Positions 1-9,440 of a stretch of 41,418 nt of DNA are shown one piece after another. The stretch is taken from the NCBI GenBank assembly GCA_022865785.1, contig JALHTJ010000127.1, positions 1 through 41,418 of the forward strand, written 5' to 3'. The notes below the pieces were generated by a model that was not told the DNA's origin, searched no databases, and saw only the letters and a list, made by a program, of their open reading frames with translations. The translations under genes and the position numbers were made by a program. This DNA is from Candidatus Aminicenantota bacterium. Its GTDB lineage: Bacteria; Acidobacteriota; Aminicenantia; UBA2199. The number at the start of each line of letters is the position of its first letter. Positions within the stretch are counted from its first letter, which is position 1.

Positions 1-1
1 G

Positions 2-1960
2 CCGGACAGCCTCTGGGTCTGCTACACCATGGTGGCCTACAACCGCAACAGCCAGGTTTTTCTCTACAGCCTGGAACAAAAAAAGAAATTTACGCTGACC
101 GGCGATTTCTACAACAACCTCAACCCCTGCTTCGACGGCAATGGCGATTATCTCTACTACCTCTCCAGTCGCAATTTCGACATCACCATGGACTTTTACG
201 AGGACAATCACGTCATCGCCAATCCCTACAGGGTGATGGCGGTGCAATTGCAAGGCGGACAAAAACCGCCTTTTGCAGATGGCCAAACAGAGGAAGCCAA
301 GCCCGCAAAGAAAAAAAGTGAAGGCGGCAAGACCGCGCAGCCTGCCCGCTCCAAGCGGATTCAAATCGACCTGGAAGGCCTGGCTTTGCGCACCTTTGCC
401 CTGCCGGTTCCGGCCGGTAACTATTTCTTCCTGCGTGCCGGTCAGGGCCGGGCGCTCTGGTGCTCGGTGCCGGTGTTCAGCGAGGACGAATACGAGGAGA
501 TCTTCAAGCCGGGGCGCGACAGCAAGTGGCAGCTGCACAGTTTCGACATGCAAGAAAAAAAGGAGGCGGTGCTGGAGGACAAGATCCGTGACTACGCCCT
601 TTCGGTGAACGGCGAACAGATCATATTGGCCCGGGAAAAAGATTTTTTCATCGCCAAGCTCGAAGACCTGTGTGAAGCCAAGAAACTGGAAGGAAAAAAG
701 ATCCATGGTCTGAAACTCGACGGCATGCTTTATTACCTGGACATCCTGGCCGAGTGGAAACAGATTTTTTCCGATGCCTGGCGCTGGTACCGCGATTTTT
801 TCTATGACGCCGGCATGCACGGACAGGACTGGCAGGATGTCGGCGATCGCTACCGCGCCATGATCCCGGAGCTCAGCTCGCGCGCCGGCCTCAACTGGCT
901 GATGTCGCAGATGGTCGGCGAGCTCTGTGTCGGCCATGCCTATATCGGCGGTGGTGACATGGGGCCTCTGGCTCTGCCTGAAACTCCTGTTTACACAGGC
1001 CGCTTGGGTGCGGATTTGCTATATGATACTGCTGCCGGTTTTTTCCGCTTCGAAAAGATCTACGGTCCCAGCGAATATAATCTCGAGCTCAAGGCACCGC
1101 TGCAGCGGCCCGACATCAAGGTCAGGGAAGGGGATTACCTGATCGCCATCAACGGCAAGACCCTGCGGAAAAACGAGGATTATAACCGCTACCTGCAGGT
1201 GACCGACGGCCAGAAGCTGTCGATCACCGTCAACGCGGCACCGACGCTGCAAAATGCCCGGACCTACGAGATCGAGCCTCTGCGCAGCGACCGCGCTTTG
1301 CGCTACAACCGCTGGCTTACCGAGAATATCCGCAAGGTGCTGAAAGCAACGAACAACCGCGTCGGTTATATGCACATCAACAATATGGGCTCCCGAGGTA
1401 TCGGCGAATTCGACAAGTTCTGGCGCGCTTTCCGCAACCTGGAGGGCATTATTATCGATGTGCGGCGCAACTCAGGCGGTTGGACCGAATATTTTCTTAT
1501 CGACAAATTGGAACGTCAGCAGGTGGGCTTCAACGTGCTGCGCGATATGAAACCGTTCCGCTACCCGGGCAGCGTGGGTCCGCAGTGCTATGTCGCTGTG
1601 TCCAACGAGGACAACGGCTCTGACGGCGAGGCCTTCATCCAGCATTTTCAGGATCGCCATTTGGGCCCGGTGATCGGCGTGCCTTCATGGGGCGGCCTGG
1701 TCGGCATCATCAACGGCCAGCGGACCGTTGACAACGGCAGCGTCAACCAGCCCAACAATGCCTTTTACGGCAAGTCGGGCCAGTGGTGGGTAGAGAACAA
1801 GGGCGCCATGCCCGACATCGTCGTCGACAACGATCCCGCTTCGGTCATGGCCGGCCGCGATTTGCAGCTGGACAAAGCCATCGCGACGATCCTGGCCGCT
1901 ATTGAAAAAAACACGAAAAACAAGTTCCCGCCGCAGCCGGCGTATCCGGATAAGAGATAA
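2..1960 (+). CDS. Tricorn-type protease, C-terminal part (PDZ + S41 serine protease), 5' end outside window
   Basis: Reading frame is open to the window edge (…PDSLWVCYTMVAYN). Contains AYIGGGDM…LGADL, a PDZ-like segment and GSDGEAFIQHF…GGLVGI typical of Tricorn/S41 catalytic core. Confidence 0.88.
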   Translation, partial: PDSLWVCYTMVAYNRNSQVFLYSLEQKKKFTLTGDFYNNLNPCFDGNGDYLYYLSSRNFDITMDFYEDNHVIANPYRVMAVQLQGGQKPPFADGQTEEAKPAKKKSEGGKTAQPARSKRIQIDLEGLALRTFALPVPAGNYFFLRAGQGRALWCSVPVFSEDEYEEIFKPGRDSKWQLHSFDMQEKKEAVLEDKIRDYALSVNGEQIILAREKDFFIAKLEDLCEAKKLEGKKIHGLKLDGMLYYLDILAEWKQIFSDAWRWYRDFFYDAGMHGQDWQDVGDRYRAMIPELSSRAGLNWLMSQMVGELCVGHAYIGGGDMGPLALPETPVYTGRLGADLLYDTAAGFFRFEKIYGPSEYNLELKAPLQRPDIKVREGDYLIAINGKTLRKNEDYNRYLQVTDGQKLSITVNAAPTLQNARTYEIEPLRSDRALRYNRWLTENIRKVLKATNNRVGYMHINNMGSRGIGEFDKFWRAFRNLEGIIIDVRRNSGGWTEYFLIDKLERQQVGFNVLRDMKPFRYPGSVGPQCYVAVSNEDNGSDGEAFIQHFQDRHLGPVIGVPSWGGLVGIINGQRTVDNGSVNQPNNAFYGKSGQWWVENKGAMPDIVVDNDPASVMAGRDLQLDKAIATILAAIEKNTKNKFPPQPAYPDKR

Positions 1961-1974
1961 CGCGTTATTGAGTA

Positions 1975-1996
1975 GGGGCGTATAAACATACGCCCC
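1975..1996. repeat. REP-like palindrome, type B (ggggcgtat-aaac-atacgcccc)
   Basis: 9-bp perfect stem, 4-nt loop; identical 22-mer at 18110-18131. Confidence 0.85.
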
Positions 1997-2023
1997 AAAG
2001 ATCGGATTATTGTCGTGATATTG

Positions 2024-2045
2024 GGGGCGAATAATTATTCGCCCC
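2024..2045. repeat. REP-like palindrome, type A (ggggcgaataa|ttattcgcccc)
   Basis: 11-bp perfect palindrome paired with the type B copy 27 nt upstream. Confidence 0.85.
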
Positions 2046-2052
2046 TACCGTT

Positions 2053-2823
2053 TTACCATCTGGGGAACCAGGGAAAGAAAATAGAAGTCTGCTTTTTATA
2101 GGCCTCAAAATCGGGGCGGCCGCTGTACTTTTTTTCCAGCAGCGGCACGCCGGAAACGAAGCGCAGCAGGAAAGTGATGACCACAGGGCCGATCAGCCCC
2201 AACCAGCCCCGGGGTGCGGAGAGCGCCAGCACGGCCATGCCCCACCAGAGGGCCGCCTCGCCGAAATAGTTGGGATGGCGGCTGAAGGCCCACAATCCGC
2301 CGGTCATGATCTTGCCGCGGTTGGCCGGATCTTTAATGAATGCGGCCAGCTGGCGGTCGCCGATGGTTTCGAATAGAAAGCCTGCCATCCAGATGAGCAG
2401 GCCCAGCCCGTCCAGGAGATGCAAGGCCGGCTGCGCCTGGCCGACGATCAGCAGCAGCGGCGCGCTGACCAGCAGCAGCAGAAGTCCCTGCAGCATGAAG
2501 ATCTGCCAGAAGCTGCGGATTATAAAGTGCTTGCCCCACTGGCGGCGCCAGGCGGCGTAGCGGAAATCCTCTTCGCGTCCGCGGTTGCGGCGGAATATAT
2601 GCAGGGCCAGGCGGCCGCCCCAGAGCGCAACCAGAGCCAGGGCCAGCCATTGCCGGGCCTGGCCGTCGCCGCGCAGCAGGAAAACGGCCAGGCTGACCAG
2701 GATGAAACCCAGACCCCAGGCGATGTCGACGACTCCGTTGTTTTTTTTGATCAGGGCAAGGACGAAAACCAGTGTCATGTAAATGAAAATCACCAACGCT
2801 GCTTGGGCAATCACATGGGCCAT
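2053..2823 (-). CDS. DUF1295 / steroid 5-alpha-reductase-like membrane protein
   Basis: Multi-[23 protein letters not shown] motif. ATG at 2823 preferred over GTG at 2829 because of the GGGAGG Shine-Dalgarno sequence. Confidence 0.85.
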   Translation of the reverse strand: MAHVIAQAALVIFIYMTLVFVLALIKKNNGVVDIAWGLGFILVSLAVFLLRGDGQARQWLALALVALWGGRLALHIFRRNRGREEDFRYAAWRRQWGKHFIIRSFWQIFMLQGLLLLLVSAPLLLIVGQAQPALHLLDGLGLLIWMAGFLFETIGDRQLAAFIKDPANRGKIMTGGLWAFSRHPNYFGEAALWWGMAVLALSAPRGWLGLIGPVVITFLLRFVSGVPLLEKKYSGRPDFEAYKKQTSIFFPWFPRW

Positions 2824-2855
2824 TGGCACCTCCCTTTTCCCGATGGATTGAAATT

Positions 2856-3746
2856 TTATTTTATGCGGCTCGTTTTAATTAGAAAGCGGCGGGCGCGCAA
2901 AGCGCTCCTCTCCTTGTCCTTGATCTCGAGCATGATGTCGAAATCCAGCCCTTCCCCGGCGGCGATGAATCCGGCAAAATCCTCAAGATCGATGCTTTCG
3001 GCATGGCGGCCCTTCCGTTCGCCTTTTTTCTGGGAACTGTAGTCGATCATGGGCAGACCGTCGTTTGTTCCCCAGGTGGCCGCCGCCTGGCGCCAGGCCG
3101 TGCCCAGCGCTTCCCCGTTGCCGTTCAACTGGTGATGAAAGGAATCGAAAAGAACGGGGATGCCCGTACGCCGGCTGATCTGCAGACAGTCGGTAATGCT
3201 GTATTGGCGATCGTCGTTCTCCACCGCCAGGCGGCGGCGGATTTTTTCGTCCAATTGTTCGAAACGGGCGCAGAAGCGTTCCAGGCTCGCTTTTTTGTCG
3301 CCATATACGCCGCCGCCATGGATCTGGATCCGGGCCGTCAGGTCCAGTCCCAGCAGGTCCAGTACTGCCGCGTGGTAGGCCAGTTCGGCGGCGCTGCGTC
3401 TGAAAATATCCGGGTCGGGCGAATTGATCAGGGTGAACTGGTCGGGATGCATGGAGATCCTCATGCCGTTCCGGCGGATCAGGCTGCCAAGAGCAATGAA
3501 GCGCCCGGCGAATTCCTCCTGCCAGGGGAACGTACAGACCGGATGAGATGCAAAGGGGACAAGGTCGGAGGTGATGCGGAAGAACAGCAGGCCCTTGGCG
3601 AGGTTGAACTCCAGGATCCGGCCCAGGCACTCCAGGTTCTGGCGAACCGTTTCCTCCAGACGCGCCGGTGAGTAGGAACGCAGGCGGAAAGTGCGGCTCG
3701 GCGTGCAGCCGATGGTGCGGTTGAGGCAGGGATAGCCGATCTTCAT
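2856..3746 (-). CDS. uvsE: UV-damage endonuclease UvsE-like
   Basis: Starts [14 protein letters not shown]; contains [58 protein letters not shown], typical of UvsE. Supplied ORF is N-terminally over-extended. Confidence 0.9.
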   Translation of the reverse strand: MKIGYPCLNRTIGCTPSRTFRLRSYSPARLEETVRQNLECLGRILEFNLAKGLLFFRITSDLVPFASHPVCTFPWQEEFAGRFIALGSLIRRNGMRISMHPDQFTLINSPDPDIFRRSAAELAYHAAVLDLLGLDLTARIQIHGGGVYGDKKASLERFCARFEQLDEKIRRRLAVENDDRQYSITDCLQISRRTGIPVLFDSFHHQLNGNGEALGTAWRQAAATWGTNDGLPMIDYSSQKKGERKGRHAESIDLEDFAGFIAAGEGLDFDIMLEIKDKERSALRARRFLIKTSRIK

Positions 3747-3753
3747 TTTATTT

Positions 3754-4683
3754 TTACCCTTTTTCCATGGCCGATCGATACAGATAGCGGTTAATCTCTT
3801 TTTCGTCGACCGGAAGTTCCGGGAAGATCTCCTTCCAGGTATCCTGGTCCTCCATGCACAAATAAAGGGGAACATGACGGGAGAGGCGGGTGCGGATCTC
3901 GTCGCGGACGAAACGGAACAATTCCAGGCGCAGGGGGGTGAAATAGCGGTATTTTTTGTCCTGGCCCTCGATCAGCTCGCCCCAGAAAAGCTGGGATTCC
4001 CGGTGCCGGAAAATGTGTTTTTTCAATTCCGGGGGAAAGCGCAAAGCTCCCAGGCTCCACCAGGCGATACACTCCGGCCGGATAACCGTCGCCAGGCGGC
4101 GAATGAGTTCACGGTAATTTTTTTTCCAATTCGTGCAGAGGATGAGCGGGTCGAAATGGATGCCGATTTTAAAGCCCTTTTCTTGGACGGCGGCCAAGGC
4201 CTGCAAGCGGCGGGCCAGGGAGGGGGTGAGTCGTTCTTCGCGGCGGATAAGCGGGGCGGGGTTCAATGACCAGGAGACCACGATGTTGGCCGGGACCTCC
4301 TTGGCCTCCAGCAGGGCCCGGATGGCAACCGCCTTGGTCTTGAATTCGAAAACCGCTTCGGGAAATCCCTGGAACAACTCCAGTACCCGGGCGGCGCTGG
4401 GACGAATTTGTTCATAGGCCAGGGAATCGCTCAACTCGCCTGTGCCGATGCGCACTTCCTGGTTCTTGGCCAGGAATTCGTGCAATTCCCTTTCCAGGGC
4501 GGCCCAGTTGCTGAAAAAAACGGCCTGGCTCTTGTCTTCCAGGTAGGCTTGCAGAATGCAGTAGCTGCAGTCGAAAGGGCAGCCGCTCTGCAGGTTGAGG
4601 TTGAAGTAGCCGCAGGGAACAGAGCCCGGGGAACAGGGGCAGTGCTTGACGAACGCCCCTTTTTGCAGCGCCTCTTTCAACAT
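3754..4683 (-). CDS. Spore-photoproduct-lyase-like radical SAM protein
   Basis: CPFDCSYCILQAYL (CxxxCxxC cluster motif); FEFKTKAV and FKIGIHFDPLI…W…Y segments resemble the SPL family; 7 nt upstream of uvsE start. Confidence 0.82.
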   Translation of the reverse strand: MLKEALQKGAFVKHCPCSPGSVPCGYFNLNLQSGCPFDCSYCILQAYLEDKSQAVFFSNWAALERELHEFLAKNQEVRIGTGELSDSLAYEQIRPSAARVLELFQGFPEAVFEFKTKAVAIRALLEAKEVPANIVVSWSLNPAPLIRREERLTPSLARRLQALAAVQEKGFKIGIHFDPLILCTNWKKNYRELIRRLATVIRPECIAWWSLGALRFPPELKKHIFRHRESQLFWGELIEGQDKKYRYFTPLRLELFRFVRDEIRTRLSRHVPLYLCMEDQDTWKEIFPELPVDEKEINRYLYRSAMEKG

Positions 4684-4698
4684 GATGGCCGGAGGCCT

Positions 4699-5256
4699 TC
4701 ATCCTTGCTGGATCTTGGCGACGGTGACTTCGTCCTGGTTGTTGTACTTGCCGTCGAGCTCTTTATAGGATAGGATCGGCAGGTCGGAACTTTCGATGAA
4801 GATGACCTGAGCGATGCCTTGGCCGGGGTGCAGGGCTGCCGGCCAGGTGCCGCAGTTGGCGATGGAAATGGTCAGGTATCCCGACCATTCCGGCTCCAGG
4901 GGGGTGACGTTGACCAGGACGCCGCAGCGGGCATAGGTGGATTTTCCGAATACCAGCCCCAGGATTTTTTTCGGCATACGAAAATACTCCACGCTTCGGC
5001 CCAGGATGAAATGGCCGGGGGGGATGACGATGACATCTTCGCTCAAGGTCTCGAAATTGGCTTCGTTGACCTTGTGGGGGTCCATAAGCGCCGGCGGCCC
5101 GGCCAGGCGCCGGTAGGTCCTATCCAGTCGCAGGTCATAACCATAGGGGCCGAGTCCGTAGGAAATAACGCCGGAGCGGACCGATGTGGCGACGAAAGGC
5201 TCCAGCAAGTGGTTGCTTTCAGCCTGTTCCTTGATCCAGCGCGAAGATTTAAGCAT
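4699..5256 (-). CDS. dcd: dCTP deaminase
   Basis: GPYGYDLRLDRTYR, VIPPGHFILGRSVEYFRMP, GKSTYARCGVLVNVTPLEPEWSGYLTISIAN, HPGQGIAQVIF. Confidence 0.93.
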   Translation of the reverse strand: MLKSSRWIKEQAESNHLLEPFVATSVRSGVISYGLGPYGYDLRLDRTYRRLAGPPALMDPHKVNEANFETLSEDVIVIPPGHFILGRSVEYFRMPKKILGLVFGKSTYARCGVLVNVTPLEPEWSGYLTISIANCGTWPAALHPGQGIAQVIFIESSDLPILSYKELDGKYNNQDEVTVAKIQQG

Positions 5257-6140
5257 CAGATGATGGAATATTTGGATATTTTGTTGCTGATCAGGTAGTA
5301 CAGCTTGCTCAGGTATTTGATGTCGTTGATCAGGTCCTTGGAAAATTTGAACAGGTATTTGACATAATTGGTCTCTTCGCCCAGACGCAGCTTGTTTTCG
5401 AACTCCAATGTGAAGTCCTTCAGCTCGAGCATCAGGTTCTGGATATGCAGCAGGTTGTCGATGCTTTCGATCAGGGCGATGGTCGAGGCGTTTTTAAAGT
5501 TGCTTTTGGGGAAAAGCTTGATCCGCTCCAGTGCTTCGGAGTTGACTTCTTTGGCCAGATAAGCGATCTCGTCCAAGTAAGGTTTCTTATAATCGTCATA
5601 ATAGCGGAGTTTGTGCAGGGCCCTTTCCTGAATTTTGGCGTTCTGTTCCAAAATGGAATGGAAATATTCGTTCAGGCCCAGGTGATCTTTTTCAAAATTA
5701 TTCAGGTCGATGAAGATGCGGCCGATGTAGATCTTGTCGTTGTAAGAATTCTGCAGTTCGTCCTGGTAATGGGAATAGAATTTTACTTCGAATTTGCTAT
5801 GCTCACGGTACATCAGGCGGCCTATGATAATGTCCTGCTCGTTGATCAAATAGTTGGCGTTTTCCTCGATTACAGCGCTGTAAACGAAAAGTGAATTGAC
5901 GATGAAATCCTTCAGGCTATCCAGGAATTCTTCGTTTTGGGATAAAAAGCCGGTCAATTCCGGAAATGATTCACCGCGCAATTGGGTATAAAATGGGGAA
6001 AACAGCATGTTGCTGCCTTTGAGAAACAGTTCAAAGTGGAAGTTGTCCCTGATCCTTTTGAACAGGTTGTTGTGCTGGATCTGCGGGTAATTGTCCAGGC
6101 TGCAGCCGTTGAATTTATTTAGAACTTGCAAAGTTTCCAC
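5256..6140 (-). CDS. Hypothetical protein, helical, first gene of the dcd-spl-uvsE cluster
   Basis: Stop overlaps dcd start (TGATG). GTG at 6140 preceded by GGAGGCAACA is a better start than 6188. No family recognised. Confidence 0.8.
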   Translation of the reverse strand: METLQVLNKFNGCSLDNYPQIQHNNLFKRIRDNFHFELFLKGSNMLFSPFYTQLRGESFPELTGFLSQNEEFLDSLKDFIVNSLFVYSAVIEENANYLINEQDIIIGRLMYREHSKFEVKFYSHYQDELQNSYNDKIYIGRIFIDLNNFEKDHLGLNEYFHSILEQNAKIQERALHKLRYYDDYKKPYLDEIAYLAKEVNSEALERIKLFPKSNFKNASTIALIESIDNLLHIQNLMLELKDFTLEFENKLRLGEETNYVKYLFKFSKDLINDIKYLSKLYYLISNKISKYSII

Positions 6141-6241
6141 TGTTGCCTCCGTGAAAATTATAGGCGAATGCAAGGGAAAAGTAAACAAGCAAGCTGCCCA
6201 TTTAAAAAAGGTGCGAAAAAAAGAATTGAAGCGGTAAGCGG

Positions 6242-6270
6242 TTGACAGTGAACCGGTTTTTTTCTATCAT
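6242..6270 (+). promoter_or_regulatory. sigma70-type promoter, TTGACA-N17-TATCAT
   Basis: -35 6242-6247, -10 6265-6270; ATG at 6281. Confidence 0.65.
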
Positions 6271-6280
6271 GTTCTTCACA

Positions 6281-6643
6281 ATGAAGAAAATAGCGGTACT
6301 GATATTTCCCGTGCTTTTTGCCTTGCTGGCGCTGGCCTTTTTCCTGTTTTTGTATCATGATGCCGTGAATTCCCCGGGCATGACCAGCGCCTGTCTGGTG
6401 TTTTTCACAGCTATGGGCTGGAGCGCCTTGATCGTTCTTAACCGGAAAGACATGCTCAGGCTGAAAGTGTTTTTTGCCACGGTCGCATTTCTTGTTTCGG
6501 TTTTACTGATCGAGTTCATTCGACCGTTTCCGGTCGACCTGCTGCAGCACCGCTTGATGGTCGCAGTTCAGGCGTTTGGAATGGCGGGAATCATTTTTTA
6601 TCTCTATATTCTGAAAAGGAAAGGGGAGCGCCACCATGACTGA
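6281..6643 (+). CDS. Small multi-TM membrane protein, hypothetical
   Basis: MKKIAVLIFPVLFALLALAFFLFLY…; overlaps the MFS gene start. The annotated TTG start at 6242 coincides with the -35 box, so ATG 6281 is preferred. Confidence 0.7.
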   Translation: MKKIAVLIFPVLFALLALAFFLFLYHDAVNSPGMTSACLVFFTAMGWSALIVLNRKDMLRLKVFFATVAFLVSVLLIEFIRPFPVDLLQHRLMVAVQAFGMAGIIFYLYILKRKGERHHD

Positions 6644-8225
6644 AAACCAATCTTCAGGCCTCGCCGCCGCAATCAATAAATCGTTGCGGGAACTCGCTCA
6701 GACCTTCGCTGCTTTTTTCAAAGCGCCCAGGGCATTGTGGGGGATCAACATCCCCTACGTATTTGAAGGTCTGGTCTATTTCGGCATCCTGACCATCCTG
6801 GGCAAATTCTGTTCTGAAAACGTTTCCTTGAACGATATCCATTCGGGCTGGGTTTACGGCGGCGTCACCGGCGGTATCACCTTTGCCATGCTGCTGTTTG
6901 GCGGCGTGTCCGACAAGATCGGCGTGCGTGTCTCGTTGGCCCTGTCGCTGGCGGTGATGATGCTGGGCCGGGTGCTGGTGGCCCTTTCCGGCACGCTTTC
7001 CTTAGGCAGCGGCCTTGGTTCACCCATGTTTTTTCTCATGGCCGCCGGCCTGCTTTTAATGGTGTCTGCTTATGGTATATATATGCCGGCGGCCTATGCC
7101 GGGGTAAAACGGTACACCAACCCGCAGACCGCCGCCATCGGCTACGCGGTAATCTACGGACTGATGAACCTGGGAGCTTTCTTTTCGGGATTTGTTTCGG
7201 CCAATACCCGGCACGCTTTTGTGCTGAAATTCCCGCCCAACGGCCTAACCGCGGTATTTTGGATTTATGCCGGGATCACCCTTTTCGGTTCGCTGCTGAC
7301 CCTGCTGATCATCACCCGCAAGACCGACCGCCGGGCCCTGGATCAGGTCGGCCGTGAAACGCGGCAGATGAACACGGCGGAGCAAAACCAGGCCGCTGAC
7401 GCTAGGGCCGCCGCCAATAAAAAAAAGATCACGGCGCAAGTTCCGCTGCTGGCCTTCCTGGCCTGGATCGCCCTGTCCCTGGCGGCCCTGGTGCTGCTGG
7501 TTCTGTCCCGCTCCGGCAAGGTCTCGCTGCCCGGGGTGTTCCTGTGGCCGCTTCTGGCTTTTGCCGTCCTGGGAGCCGGATGGGAATTCTTGCGTCGGCG
7601 TCCCGAACATCCTTTCCGCGACGGCCGTTTCGTGTTTTTCATCTTCATCCTCATTCCGGTGCAGACCTTGTTCGCCCATAACTGGCTGACCATTCCCTAC
7701 TACCTGGACCGCGCTTTCGCCGGTACCGGTGTCAGCCGCAATTTCGAGATCTTCTCCAACATCAACCCCATCCTGATCTTCGTCCTTTCCCCGCTTATCG
7801 CCGCCCTGACCGCGCGCAGCAATGTGTACAAGATGATGATCGCCGGGACCTTTGTCATGGCCCTGCCCACTTTTTTACTGGCCATCGGCCCCAATGTCTA
7901 CCTGTTCCTTTTGTACATCCTACTGATGTCGGTGGGCGAAGCTATGTGGCAGCCCCGCTTCCTGCAGTGGGTGGCCGAGATCGCCCCGGAAGGCAAAACC
8001 GGATTGTATATGGGCATTGGCCAGTTTCCTTGGTTTTTGACCAAGATGATCACCGCGATGTATTCGGGGTATGTCATTGCCCGTTACTGCCCCAAGCCCG
8101 AGTTGGGTCTGCCGATGCGCACCGGGACCATGTGGCTGCTTTATGCCGTGATCGCCATGGCCTCGCCCATTGCCCTGGTCCTGGCCCGCAGGTGGATGGC
8201 CAAGGGCATGACCCGCAAGGGGTAA
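6636..8225 (+). CDS. MFS transporter (POT/peptide-transporter-like)
   Basis: ~12 TM segments; GVSDKIGVRVSLALSLAVMMLGR motif; 529 aa. Confidence 0.8.
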   Translation: MTENQSSGLAAAINKSLRELAQTFAAFFKAPRALWGINIPYVFEGLVYFGILTILGKFCSENVSLNDIHSGWVYGGVTGGITFAMLLFGGVSDKIGVRVSLALSLAVMMLGRVLVALSGTLSLGSGLGSPMFFLMAAGLLLMVSAYGIYMPAAYAGVKRYTNPQTAAIGYAVIYGLMNLGAFFSGFVSANTRHAFVLKFPPNGLTAVFWIYAGITLFGSLLTLLIITRKTDRRALDQVGRETRQMNTAEQNQAADARAAANKKKITAQVPLLAFLAWIALSLAALVLLVLSRSGKVSLPGVFLWPLLAFAVLGAGWEFLRRRPEHPFRDGRFVFFIFILIPVQTLFAHNWLTIPYYLDRAFAGTGVSRNFEIFSNINPILIFVLSPLIAALTARSNVYKMMIAGTFVMALPTFLLAIGPNVYLFLLYILLMSVGEAMWQPRFLQWVAEIAPEGKTGLYMGIGQFPWFLTKMITAMYSGYVIARYCPKPELGLPMRTGTMWLLYAVIAMASPIALVLARRWMAKGMTRKG

Positions 8226-8229
8226 AGCT

Positions 8230-9147
8230 TCAGGTTTTTCGGAAAATATCAGGCTCGATAAATATCTTGTTGACCCCTGGGTAATGGCCGCGTATGTCTG
8301 CCTCAATGCCGTTTATCAGATTGCAGATTTGCTTGGAATTCAAACGCGGATTGAATTCTGCCTTGATGGCAAGCAGGATGTCGTCGGCGCCCAGGTGCAG
8401 GGAGCGGATATGGATCACGCGGCTGATGCTGTCTTCTTTAAGCAGCAAGAGGCGGATTTTGCGTAGCAGGTCCGGATCGGCGCTTTCACCGATGATCAGC
8501 GACTTGGTTTCATTGCCCATGAACAGCGCCGTGACCGCCAGAAGCAAGCCGATCAGGACTGAAGCCAGGCCGTCGAAAAAAAGAATGCCGGTAAAATGCT
8601 CAAGCAAAAGGGCGGTCATGGCGATGGCCAGGCCGATGAGCGCGGCGGTGTCTTCCAGGAATACCACGATCAATTCCGCTTTTTTTGAATTGCGCAGGTA
8701 GGGGATCAGTCCGGTCTTGCCGCGTTCGATGTTGATCTTTTTAAAAGCGACTCGCAGGGAAACCGCTTCGGCGATGATGGCCACACCCAGGACGATCAGG
8801 GCAACCGGGATATGGGCCACGGGAGCCGGGTGGCGCAATTTCTGCACGCCTTCGTAGATGGAGAATATGGCGCCGCTGGTGAACAGGATGATGGCTACGA
8901 TAAAGGACCAGAAATAGGCTTCACCGGAAAATCCGAAGGAATGGAGCTCGTCGGCTTTCCTGGCGGCTTTTTTGATGCCGATGAACAGCAGTACTTGGTT
9001 CAGGGTATCGGCCGTGGAATGAATCGCTTCGGCCAACATTGCCGACGAAGCGCTGAGCCAAGCCACCGCGAATTTGACCAGGGCGATGAACAGGTTGGCG
9101 ATGAAAGCGGCCATGATCACGGTTTTCGAACTTTTCGCTTTTTTCAT
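8230..9147 (-). CDS. Cation diffusion facilitator (CDF) family transporter
   Basis: LAEAIHSTADTLNQVLLFIGIKKA and C-terminal cytoplasmic domain typical of CDF efflux proteins. Confidence 0.9.
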   Translation of the reverse strand: MKKAKSSKTVIMAAFIANLFIALVKFAVAWLSASSAMLAEAIHSTADTLNQVLLFIGIKKAARKADELHSFGFSGEAYFWSFIVAIILFTSGAIFSIYEGVQKLRHPAPVAHIPVALIVLGVAIIAEAVSLRVAFKKINIERGKTGLIPYLRNSKKAELIVVFLEDTAALIGLAIAMTALLLEHFTGILFFDGLASVLIGLLLAVTALFMGNETKSLIIGESADPDLLRKIRLLLLKEDSISRVIHIRSLHLGADDILLAIKAEFNPRLNSKQICNLINGIEADIRGHYPGVNKIFIEPDIFRKT

Positions 9148-9440
9148 TGGTCGTGTCCCATTTTATTTTACGGATATTTTGCCGGAACCTGCATTTTATG
9201 CTGGAAGCGCGGGTCTGTCAATGTCCCGTTGCGGCGCTGTGGCTGAAAACTCGTCTTAATTTCACTTTTTTTGCGGAAAAAACGGTTCTTTGCTTGTATA
9301 AAAGAAATCTGTCCGCAGGCATCGTGAGCTAGGTCAAAGTGGTGACTCTTTCGCTGCTACTGAAAAAATTTGTGCCGCCGGTCAAGCGCCGGTTGGCATA
9401 AGGGTCGTGGTCGTTCTTGCCCGGTCCGCTGCGGCCGAGA

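Noticed and set aside
273-608. 111-aa out-of-frame ORF in the Tricorn gene
   Set aside because: Arg/Pro-rich frame-shift translation, no RBS.
1971-2050. REP palindromes considered as a rho-independent terminator
   Set aside because: No T-tract follows the stems and the same elements recur elsewhere; treated as repeats, though incidental termination cannot be excluded.
2419-3042. 207-aa plus-strand ORF
   Set aside because: Antisense across DUF1295 and uvsE, Gln/Ala-rich shadow translation.
9148-9440. Intergenic stretch considered for a small RNA or tRNA
   Set aside because: No cloverleaf, terminator or clear promoter seen by eye; only short shadow ORFs.
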